Source: Cyprinodon diabolis
Lineage: Eukaryota; Chordata; Actinopteri; Cyprinodontiformes; Cyprinodontidae
Assembly: GCA_030533445.1 (NCBI GenBank)
Contig: CM060080.1
Span: 19,731,377 to 19,795,376, forward strand
Reading direction: 5' to 3'
DNA: 64,000 nucleotides
Shown here: positions 25,001 through 37,000 of the stretch, one piece after another
How the letters are laid out: the number at the start of each line of letters is the position of its first letter
Numbering within the stretch: the stretch's first letter is position 1
Made by a program: the position numbers and the translations under genes
The notes under the pieces: model-generated
The model's database searches: none
What the model was told of the DNA's origin: nothing
Seen by the model: the letters and a program-made list of their open reading frames with translations, nothing else

Positions 25001-28000
25001 TATATCCAGAGAGATCAGCAAATTCAGAGACACACACAAGGTAATGTATGAACTTGCTGTTGTTACCTTGAAATAGGAGGAAATGAATCCTGTATGGTTG
25101 CAGTGATTTTAAAGTGGTCCAGAGTAATAATACTTCATTATGTTGATTTGAGCCTGAAGACTTTAACTTGAGCTAGACACATCACACAGTGCATGAATGC
25201 CATGTTAGATATATTATGTAAAAAAATGCAGTGAGGAAAGTAAGTATATTTTGCAAGTTCTCATATTTAGAAACTAGGAGGGGTCTCAAATTATCATTGT
25301 AGGTGCATCCACTGGGAGAGACATAATCTAAATAAACAAAAAAAAACAAGTCACAATGTATGATTCTTTAACTATTTATTTGTGTGATAATGCTGCAAAT
25401 ACGTATTTGAACACCTGTCTATCAGCTGGAATTCTGACCCTCAAAGACCTTTTAGTCTGCCTTCAAAATGTCCACCTGAACTCCACTTATTGTCCTAAAT
25501 TAGATGTACCTGTTTGAGGTCGTTAGCTGCATAAAGACACCTGTCCACCACAATCACTAAGGCTACGTTAACACTGCAGGCCTTGATGCTCTATTCCGAT
25601 TTTTTTGTGAAATCCAATTTTTTTTGTGTTGCTGTTCATATTTCCAAATATATGCGACTTGTATGTGATCTCCTGTGTGAACTGCAGTCATACAACGCAA
25701 GTGTCCCTGATGCGCAGTAGAGGACGCAATGATGTCACAGGCCAGCGTGCTCTTTTTATCCGGAAGTAAACAGGGATGGTAGTGCCGGAGCAGAATGTTC
25801 ACATTTTGGACAGAGAAGATGGTTGGTTTAAGAGGGACGTGAAGTAAGCCATCTATGTTAAGAGAGAAAAAACAACCTTAAACCGAGGGGGGTGGACTCA
25901 GATTTCAGCTTTATATAAACCTACAATGTAGCACTTGAGTTGATTCTTTCCCGCTATCATCGCAACCCCTCCACCCCCTTACAGGGGAACAGAACACCTC
26001 GCCTGTTTAGCCAGACCAACAATGCCCTTTAACGACCCCCCCCCCCCCTTTAGAGACATTGACAGGTAAAGGGTATTGCAGGCTAACAAAGAAGCCAAAC
26101 GACCCCCATTCAAAAGGGGCTGACCCATTCATCCGGTTCAATTTGCATGTTTTGTAAGCCAAAACAAGGCTTTGTCATTGGTCCTCTATATAAAGCCTAG
26201 AACTCAATGCTATTTTGGGGGACACTGGCGTCGGATGTAGGAGTTTGCCCTGAAATCGAAGGAGTGACGGTTTAAGCCTAGGTTAAAATAAATCAAATCC
26301 GACTTTCAGTGTCGTTAGGCAAGACAGTTCACCTGCATTGTCTACTGATGGTGGTCAGAGGGCCCGGTTGCGCTAGTGTACGGCAGCCTCGCTTCTGTCA
26401 GTGAGCCCCAGGGCAGCTGTGGCTACAATGTAGCTTGCCACCATCAGTGTGTGCGTGAATGGGTGAATAGGTGAATGACTGAATGTAGTGTAAAGCGCTT
26501 TGGTCTCCTGACTTGAAAAACAGCACTATATAAGTACAAGCCATTTACCATCTATTTCTGACATTCTGAACTGAAAAAGCAGCCTGGATAGGAAGCGAAA
26601 TGTCTTTAAACTTGGAAACAAAGCCCAGTGGATTGTTTTTTTTAACTTTTTTGGAGTGAATATGACCTGGATAACTGGTCTTCACCAGCATATTCTCTTA
26701 TGGGAGAATTATCCTGCCATAATGCAAGAGCACATAATTTCAATTTGAGAAAAGAATTTCAAAAGAATTTCATCTTCTTGCACTCAAAACTTATAATGCT
26801 TCTGTTGGGCTCCTTTTGGCATCAAGACAATTATTCTTATTGCCATCTTGCCAGACAGGACACTGTAAAAAAAAAAAAAACTTATAATGCTCACACTCAA
26901 AACATGTGCTCTCTCTCAAATATTTTCTCTTCTCTCTCAAATCTTTGTTTCTTCTCTCAGATTTAATGCTTCTTGCACAGATATTTTCTCCTCTCGCTTG
27001 CCTCCTTCCCTTCGCGCACAAACCGCGCTCTGCACGAATCTCAGATACGCTCGCAAACTCGTAGGCTCTGCTTGCGGATTTTTTCTGCTCTCTCTCGGAT
27101 TGCACTTGGATCGTCGCCTAGCAACCATTCCAGCCAATAGAACGACAGCCTGGGAAAGGGTGCGCTTGTTTAATCCTACTGAGTGTGCCTGTGCTACTAC
27201 GCCACTTATAAGAGCGTCGGCTGAAACTGCTATTTACAGTAGTTTTGTGGCTCGATTCAGCAAAGTTCAGTACTTATGGATAACCCAAACAATTCTGAAT
27301 TAAGTAATTTTAAACAATCAGTGGTTTGTTATGTAGAAAAGCAAAGAACCGCTCTTATAAGTGGCGTAGGAGCACAGGCACACTCGGTAGGATTAAACAA
27401 GCGCACCCTTTCCCAGGCTGTCGTTCTATTGGCTGGAATGGTTGCTAGGCGACGATCCAAGTGCAATCCCAGAGTTTTGAGTGCAAAAAGATGAAATTGT
27501 TTTCTCAAATTGAAATTATGTGCTCTTGCATTATGGCAGGATAATTATCCCATATTCTCTTGCCTAAATTATTTTGTGCCATCCCATAAACTGGATGTTG
27601 AGATTGGGTTCTTGGATCCTTTGATGTTCGGTGAAAATCATTGTTTGTCAATTTTTTGTAAGAGTTCTTATAGAGAAGTTCTTATCAGAGCCTTTCATAA
27701 TTTCAAACTTCGGATTGGTGCGTTTCTAGAAATATTGGTTCCGAATGCACTATAAGGTCATGGTAACTTTAGAAAAACAAACACATCCTCCCTGATGGTC
27801 CATATAATGGATCAAATCTGTTTCAGACATCCTGATTGATTTTTAAATGACTGATTTTACACATTAGATCTGATATTTAGAGTTGACCTTAATGTAGTTC
27901 ACATGGGGATATCCAGTCTGTCCTCATGCAGGCAGGCTAACTTCTCCCCTGGATCATTTGCATCAAATTACAACATAAAAAATAATTCCTGCAGCTCCAT

Positions 28001-31000
28001 GTAACATTTAATTATGTGATAAATTGTCAAGATGAAATTGAGCTTTGCTTGTATTCTGTGACATCATAAATGAGGCTTAGCTGTAGCAAAAATATTGCAT
28101 AGTAATGTATTGATGGCATATAAACTAATAATAGTAATATAGCTTATTTGCTTTTTATTAGCATTCAGATCCACACTTGAAACAGTAGTTAAAGCCTGGA
28201 TTTGATGAGAAGACAATCATGAACTTAAATAAAATCAGCTGAAGCGTTTGAACTCTGGGTCTGCCAACTCTTTATAAATGGGTACAAGAGAACTGAGAGA
28301 CGAAGGAATACAACCTTCAGGTAACAAAGCTTCACCGCTTTTGTTGTGGCGAACCTCTAACCTTTCAACAATGAATTTAAAGCAGTTTTTATTATAGAAC
28401 TTGTTTTTTAAATAAACTGTTTCAAATCTGATTTAACCTGTTACGACTGACCTGTTTTCCTCCCATACGTAGCTAATAGGGTTTAGTGGCAGAGAGATGC
28501 TGAATCCATAGTTCATCTCCTGTAAGCTGCACAAATGTAGCTTCAGAAAAAAATGTCTGCTATTTGCAAACAAATAAATCTAAATCCCCACTCAGTTGGA
28601 AGTTTAAATTTAAAAATATTTATCAATTTAAATATTTATTGATTATATGAGTTTAAAAAAAGAAACAACTCTTATAATACATTTCTGTTTTCATAAACTG
28701 TTGCCAGACATCTCCTAGAAATGCTTCTGTTGCCTCACAAAAAATAAATTTAAACTGATTATGTAATTTATCTAACAGGGCCACGTAAAGCTGAGTAAAG
28801 ATTTATTTTAATGCCACACTGAGGTGACGTCAGACCAAGCCATTATGTAGCAGTGATTTTAAGTATGTGATTATTGGTTTAAAGCTGACTTTGCAGATTT
28901 TGATTCTAAAAGCTTTATGGAAAAGAACCCAGTTATAATAAAATCTCTTAGTTTAGAGACACAAAGCAGTGTCCTAAACACCGATGTATATAGGCATCTG
29001 AGTGAGGAGTTATCGCATCTTGTTTATTAGATGTTGTTTTCTTAAGCCAGCAGTTTCTGACTGCGTATTGATCGCAGTGATGAATGTGCGGATAGTTTAC
29101 CAATGTGCTTTTTTTGCCCACAGCTTAGTTGTTGTGGAAATATTCTCTTGTTACATCAGAGTATAATCGCAGATAGTCTCTGCTAACTGCCCATGGTGAA
29201 AGTATTCACACCATCTCATTCTGGGTTTTATTGGGATTTTATGTAACGGACAAACGCAAAGCAGTGCATAACAGGACAGTGGAAGACTATCGGTACATGT
29301 CTTTTTTTGTTTAAGTTATGCAACTGTAGTCAGACCAAAATCATTTAGGGTGCGTTCTCAACTTATTTTTTCAAATGTTTAAGTGTTGCTACAGTTTCTT
29401 TGGATTAAGGTCCAGGTTATGGATCGTTCTATGAGGAAATTTTGTAATGTGGCTGTATTTCTATTGTCCTGCTGCAAGGCTACCATCCGCATTCCCATCA
29501 GTTCTGACCAGCTTCCCTATTCCTGCTGAAAAGGAGAAAGATTTTTTTAGCTTCAACAGATTTGCTTTTGACATCTTCACAGCTTCTCTTATTTAAAAAA
29601 GCAGAATGCTGTTTCTACAACCTAACTCTGTTTTAAAGGCCTCCATATCACCATGCCTGACTTTCCTTTGTCTTCATGATGCTGTTTGTTCACGAACATT
29701 CTCAAACAAACCTTTGAAGCATGAATCTTTAGGTTATTTACAAGACAAACTGATCCGATTCAGAGCTACATTATTAAATCAGTCCAGTCTTAGAGATCCA
29801 GATACATTTAAATTTTACCCTCAGTTAAAATATAATGCAGTAAAATTCAGTTTATAATACTACAGGTGCTGGTCATAAAATTAGAATATCATGAAAAAGT
29901 AGATTGATTTCAGTAATTCCATTTAAAAAGTGAAACTTGTATATTATATTCATACATTACATACAAACTCATATATTTCAGATGTTTATTTTGTTTAATT
30001 TTGATGATTACAAATGACAACAAATGAAAATCTCAAATTCATCATATCAGAAAATTAGAATATTGTGAAAAGGTTCAAAATTGATGGCCCCTGGTGCCAC
30101 ACTCTAATCAGCTAATTAACTCAAACCACCTGCAAAAGCCTTTAAATGGTCTTTCAGTCTAGTTCTATAGGCTACACAATCATGGGGAAGACTGCTGACT
30201 TGACAGTTGTCCAAAAGACGACCATCGACACCTTGCACAAGGAGGGCAAGACACAAAAGGTCATCGCTAAAGAGGCTGGCTGTTCACAGAGCTCAGTGTC
30301 CAAGCACATTAATAGAGAGGCGAAGGGAAGGAAAAGATGTGGTCGAAAAAAGTGTACAAGCAAGAGAGATAACCGCACCCTGGAGAGGATTGTGAAACAA
30401 AACCCATTCAAAAATGTGGGGGAGATTCACAAAGAGTGGACTGCAGCTGGAGTGAGTGCTTCAAGAACCACCACACACAGACGTATGAAAGACATGGGTT
30501 TCTGCTGTCGCATTCCTTGTGTCAAGCCACTCTTGAACCACAGACAGCGTCAGAAGCGTCTTGCCTGGGCTGCTGGTGAGTGGTCCAAAGTCATGTTCTC
30601 TGATGAAAGTAAATTTTGCATTTCCTTTGGAAATCAAGGTCCCAGAGTCTGGAGGAAAAGAAGAGAGGCACTTCATCCACGTTGCTTGAAGTCCAGTGTA
30701 AAGTTTCCACAGTCAGTGATGGTTTGGGGTGCCATGTCATCTGCTGGTGTTGGTCCATTGTGTTTTCTGAGGTCCAGGGTCAACGCAGCCACATACCAGG
30801 AAGTTTTAGAGCACTTCATGCTTCCTGCAGCTGACCAACTTTTTGGAGATGCAGATTTCATTTTCCAACAGGACTTGGCACCTGCACACAGTGCCAAAGC
30901 TACCAGTACCTGGTTGAAGGACCATGGTATCCCTGTTCTTAATTGGCCAGCAAACTCTCCTGACCTTAACCCCATAGAAAATCTATGGGGTATTGTGAAG

Positions 31001-34000
31001 AAGAAGATGCAATACACCAGACCCAACAATTCAGAAGAGCTAAAAGCCACTATTAGAGCAACCTGGGCTATCATAACACCTGAGCAGTGCCACAGACTGA
31101 TCGACTCCATGCCACGCCGCATTGCTGCAGTAATACAGGCCAAAGGAGGCCCAACTAAATACTGAGTGCTGTACATGCTCATACTTTTCATGTTCATACT
31201 TTTCAGTTGGCCAACATTTCTATAAATCCTTTGTTTTTATTGGTCTTCAGTAATATTCTAATTTTCTGATATGATGAATTTGAGATTTTCATTTGTTGTC
31301 ATTTGTAATCATCAAAATTAAACAAAATAAACATCTGAAATATATGAGTTTGTATGTAATGTATGAATATAATATACAAGTTTCACTTTTTAAATGGAAT
31401 TACTGAAATCAATCTACTTTTTCATGATATTCTAATTTTATGACCAGCACCTGTAGTTGGTGAGATGGTATCTATTGCTTAAAATCACAACAGAACAGAA
31501 AACAAGCATATGGTGACCGTGGGCACAGCTATGCTGAGATTAACATACTCTAAACAGTAGGACAGTAGGTTGACTCTAATTAGTAATGTGTTTCTGAAAT
31601 CGGTTAAGAAATATTTGATTTAAATGGATACAATAATTTCAGTGTTTCATGTAGTGAAATTTTTTTTTTTTAATTATACTTAGGTTGGTTTATCTTGCCA
31701 AGATGTGTAATTTTTTTTTTCTTTGTCGTACCTTCTATTATTACGAGGTTGGAATGTGAGCTTAAAAATGTGGGATTTGGCTTTACAAAGAATCTTGATG
31801 AACTTTGAGTTAAATGCAGCAGCTTTTTGATTGATACAGGATCTGTAAAAGGTATTTAGTTATAATTCTTTCATAGTAGTCCAACACATTTATTTGTGGC
31901 ACTCTTATTGTATGTTTTATTTAGACAGCAACCATTTTAGCCTGTGAATTGACAGGCGGTCACGAGGTAACCATTTTTGTTCAAGTACATGTGTTGCTTA
32001 TATGTTCTTTGCCTTTAGTTTTACAATCAACAATCAAAAACAATTGGTATACTTGTATAGTGCTTTTTAAAATCAGAGGATAAATAGAAGGAAGTATCCC
32101 AAGTTTTTATTTAGGGATGTCAGAGTCAGAGAAACTAACCAAAAGCAAAACCTAAACCTTTTTATCTGTTAGAAAAAATTACTAAAAAAGCCATAAATGT
32201 ATTTCTTTCACTTCACATACAATTCCTATAATGTTTTTTGAGAAACCGAAAGGAAGTATTTATATTTTAGTAAGGCCCTATGGGCAGGGTAATTAAACAA
32301 ATGTTTGAAGAACTTTTTCAGACTTTTTCTTTAACTTTTTGTCTCCTGCAGAAACTGGAAGAGGAAAAAGGAAAGAAAGACAAGGAACGACTGGAGCTCG
32401 AGAGGGAGAGGAAGGAAAGGGATAAGGAGCGAGAGCGCGAGAGGGAGCGGCGCGACCGAGAGAAAGAGAAGGAGAGGGAGAGGGAACGAGAAAGGGACAA
32501 GGAGCGGGAACGAGAGAGGGAGCGAGAACGGGAGAGGACGAAAGAGCGTGAGAGGAGTCGAGATATCAGCGAAGCTCGCAGCAGGTCGAGGTCAGTGAGC
32601 AACTATGGTTCCTAACTATTAAAAATGTGGCTCTGGCACAAAAAAGTTCCTCATTGAGCAACTGAACCCATTCAGTCATGTAGCTAACCCTGTGAATGAC
32701 ACCGGGTTTATCCAATGTTTGCTGCAGTGGTCAAAAGGACCTTTGGTTCTATTAAAATTCAGCGATTTTTTTTTTCTAAAACCATACTTTCTGTCTTCAT
32801 GTCTAATAATTCTACTACATTATCTGTGTCCCCTCAGCAAGAAAATCCCATCAACTGACACAAATGCAGCATATGTGAAACGCTAAAAACCCTTCGTTGA
32901 CTTGTAGGATATAATCTAATATAGACCCTGTTATTAAAGTTTCAACCATTTAGCTGTTGGTTTAAGGTGAAACTTTAACCCTTTAAAGCCCGATCCAACA
33001 ATAAAACAAAACAGAAAATTACTTTTTTTTGGCCTTTTAACAAAATATGTAAAAAGAAGAAACAGAAATACATTTTTGATATTAATAATTTATTACTATG
33101 CGATAAGTCAAGATTATTTTTTTGTGTAGTCTTCTGCGCTCTGTTATCAGGTATATCTGATTGTGTACAATAGGATTTTGAGCAAAGTTTTTACCATTAA
33201 ATTATGCAAAAGGTGTCAGACGCAAATCATTTCAGAAACCGTATGTATCAAATATGATACATTTGGCTTTACAGGGTTAAAAGAAGCCAGGTTCCAAGAA
33301 CCCAGCAGGATGTTCCTACAGGAAAATAATCCCAAGCATGTCAGAAATGGATTTTAAGGGACTAAAATAGAAATTTGTATATGGAACTAAACTGGGGCCA
33401 TAAAGTAAAAATAGAATAAAAATTTTAACCTGAAAAAAAGGTTTGAAAGATAAGTGTACCTTGAAAACACATTTTTAGCTGGAAAAAAAGTTTACGAAAA
33501 ACTACTTTTCAGATTCAAGTTTTTTTTTTGTTATAACTGGCAGATTTTTTTTCCTGCTTCAAAAAAAATCATGAATCTGAAAAGTAATTTTGCTTTTGAA
33601 GAACTTTTGCCTTTCAGTTTTAATATTTTTTTTAACCAAACTGGTAAAATCTTTTTTTCTTTTTAACAAACCGTCAGCCTGTGGTTGGAAAAAATATTTC
33701 CTATCTCATGCCTTCTAATGTTAATTATCAGTGTGAATTTTTATGTACTTAAAGTTTTCCCTCAAGCAAAGCATCTGCAAGATAAGCCTTAATGTGTCGC
33801 TTATCTTAAGGAGCCTCAGAAGCTTTCAGTTGTAGATGTTTTCGGTAAAAGGCTAGATTCCTCACCCTGTTCTTCTTAACTAGTTAGTTAAATCCTGTGT
33901 GACCATAACAGGCAGGAACTTTGGCGAGACAGTATCTGTTCTCCCTGGCAAGGATTAATAAATGCGGCTTGTATGAAAAGCGCCAATTTTAATTTCTTGT

Positions 34001-37000
34001 TAAGGGCGTTATGTCTTTAGACTTTTTCCCCAAAGATGGTCCCAATCTGGCTCCATGGTTTTAGCAACAAATTTAATCAACTCCACCAGTTCTGGAAAAA
34101 GAAGGTAAAAAGTAAGGATGTCCAATATTATCCTTTAAAACATTAATTTTACCAATATAACTTACATGTATTTGAAGTACCTTTTTTGTGCCAAAATAAT
34201 TGAGGACTATGCCTGCAGTGGGACTGGGTCACATACATCCAACTGATCTATGAATCTGCCGTAGGAGAGAGATGTTAAAGTAGAAATGTCAGTGGTGTTG
34301 ATGTTTTGGTTGTTGTTTTTTTTTTTCTCCAAGTTTTAGAAGCAAATAGCTGAAATGCTTTTTGCAGTGACTGAACAGTGTCGCTGCAAACTTAATAATC
34401 ACAAGACATACCATCTAAACCGTTGCAATGAATGCAGGGCAGCCATGAAGCTGTCACTGGTAATGACACAAAATATTACTACTAGTCTCCGAGCCTTTAG
34501 GTACAGCTGGTACCACCAACGTAACCTTACCTGAGATTCATGCAGTTATTTCTCATCTCATTGAGAAACTCATTGCAGGTAGGGGAGATTTACCAAAGAC
34601 AATAAGAGAACAACTGTTAGTTCTTTTAGCATCCTACCCTTATGAAACATAGGCTGTCATCAATACATGTACTTGTGCGTTCTCATGTGCTGGTGTACTC
34701 GTGAAACGTCAGACAAACAAGTCCCCGAATGTTGTTCTCACACCTCCCTATTTAGCGAGTATGCATCAGAGCAAACTTGTCCATTCTTGAGATTGACAGC
34801 TGTCCCAGCATGCACTGCGGCAACAGCAGCTTTCAATGGAGCGCTCACAGAGCTCATAGTATTAAGTTAAAAGTTCTCTTTTCTGTTGCTATTGTTCAAT
34901 AAAAGTAAGTTTTAAGATAATTTGAGGCGAGAATATTATACCTCAAAGCGTCACTATATGGTCCATTTACTGATTTAATGCATAAAAAAAAAAAAAAAAA
35001 AAAAATTGAGAGGACCGTGGCAACCAACGGACCTCCAAGGCTAACGACAGCCAGGGCTAACATTAGCCCGTCTGCAGTAGCCCTCTCTCAGCATAGCCTT
35101 GTGTGAAGTACAGCTGGCTCTGATGGCGAGGTATTTGTTTTATTTGGCAAAATGTTCATTTGATTTGTGTTTATCTGACTGTGTTAATTATTATTCACCC
35201 ACTAAATAAAAAAAGTTATAATTTATCTAGAGACTCTAGACGAGCCGGGCATGTGTTGACGTCATCAGTGCGCTTCTGTTCCAATTGGCTCATATTATTT
35301 CTTCGTACTCCCGTTCTGCCCAAGTCCATACTTTCCTGTGTTCTTCTCAAGAACATACCTAGCGAGTACACGAGTCTGTACTTCGCGTTCTTGTGAATTG
35401 AGAAACAGCCATAGAAAGAACAGGAGTAGGAAAACTATATTGTGTATGTAGGTTGAGGCCAAATATATCAGCATTGGTTATTTGCCATTTGAGATTTGAA
35501 AATATAGGCATATCAACCAAAACATTCTATATCTTGCATCCCTATCAGTTAACCAGAGCCCTTCCAGAACTCTAAATATTTTAGTACCTGCTTGGATGAT
35601 GATCTAACCGTACAGATTTGTGGTAAACACGCATTATCAGAACACTGTTGGTTACTAATTAGCTAGGGAGTGAAGTCACTGGTTGTCTACTCATATTATT
35701 GAGTAGAAATACTGTAATGACTAATATCAGTTAAATCCCTGAATACTGGGTCTGTGGTGTTTCTGACCACATTAGCAAGGTAGCATTAGCTAGCATTAGC
35801 CTACCCTCATGTCTTAGCTTGTACCTTTTAGTTTGATACCCAAAGTGATTTAGCCTGCCGCCAGCTGCATCATCTGGCTCTTCTTCTGAGCTGTTCAGAA
35901 GGTCCTGCATTGTTGCCTTGTGTTTGTGTCACATATGGATGATGCCGCCGCTTTGCTTTGACCACCCCGCCCACATTGGCAGAATGAAGAATCACCTGCT
36001 GAAAATAGATGAGCTGATACTAGAATAGAAAAAGACCAAAGATGCATTTAAACCAAAAGTAACAGGGATGCATGGGCAGCTTTATAAAAACCTTAATGGC
36101 AGGCTAAATAGTAGAAATATCTACAATTATTTACCAATTCAGTATTAAGTCCTACCCTAATTAGTGTTTTATAAGTGGTTCATTGTTAATAGTGTGTTTT
36201 GACCACACAAACTGAAGGAGAAGTATCTTTATTTTTTGCTCTAAATTTGATGGCTGTTTCTAAATATTCGGAGTTTTTCAAATCACTTTGTGTTTGCAGG
36301 GAGAGAACCAGAGATGAGAAGAAACGAGAACGAGAGGAGGATGAGGAAGATGTGTACGAGCGGCGGAGACTTGAGAGGAGGCTGAGAGATAAAGAAGCTG
36401 CCTACCAAGACGTACTACTGCAATTTTTCTTTTTTCTGTTTGTTTGTATATAAGTGATTGTTAATGTTAAGATCTTTTAATCATTGCTGTGCTTCTGAGT
36501 CATGGATTAATGGTTTTGGGGTTGTTTTTCTTGTAAAGCGGCTCAAAAACTGGGAGATCCGAGAGAGGAAGAAGGCTCGTGAATACAACAAGGAAAATGA
36601 GAGGGAGGACGAGAGGCGGCGTGAAATGGTACACATGATGAACATGCTGTGAATAAATGATTCTGGACAATTTATTGGTGGTTTCACGATTACTCTCATT
36701 TGAACATAAGATAAAAGAAGCCAAAAGACTGAAAGAGTTCCTTGAAGATTATGACGATGACAGAGATGATCCGAAGTATTACAGGTGATTATCTTCACTC
36801 ATGTTTAGAGATTTCTGTGGTTCTGTTATCATCCTTAATCTGTTTTTCTCATTCTCAGAGGCAGCGCTTTGCAGAAGCGGCTTCGTGACCGAGAAAAGGA
36901 AATAGAAATGGATGAGAGAGATCGCAAGAGGGAAAAGGAGGAGCTGGAGGAGATCCGGCAAAGACTTCTCGCTGAGGGTCACCCTGATCCAGATGCGGAG

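Noticed and set aside
26887..27494. Overlapping frames in the nested-hairpin element as a possible new gene
   Set aside because: They arise from the inverted arms, carry no recognisable domain and lack splice or promoter support.
30673..31197. 174-residue minus-strand frame within the Tc1 element
   Set aside because: Antisense shadow of the intact transposase; no motif is recognised.
32318..32602. Minus-strand Ser/Arg-rich frame
   Set aside because: It is the antisense shadow of the Arg/Glu-rich exon 8 of rbm25; low-complexity codons open the opposite frame.
34667..35396. Short frames between rbm25 exons 8 and 9 as a nested gene
   Set aside because: No protein family resemblance; the surrounding motifs look like an old MITE.
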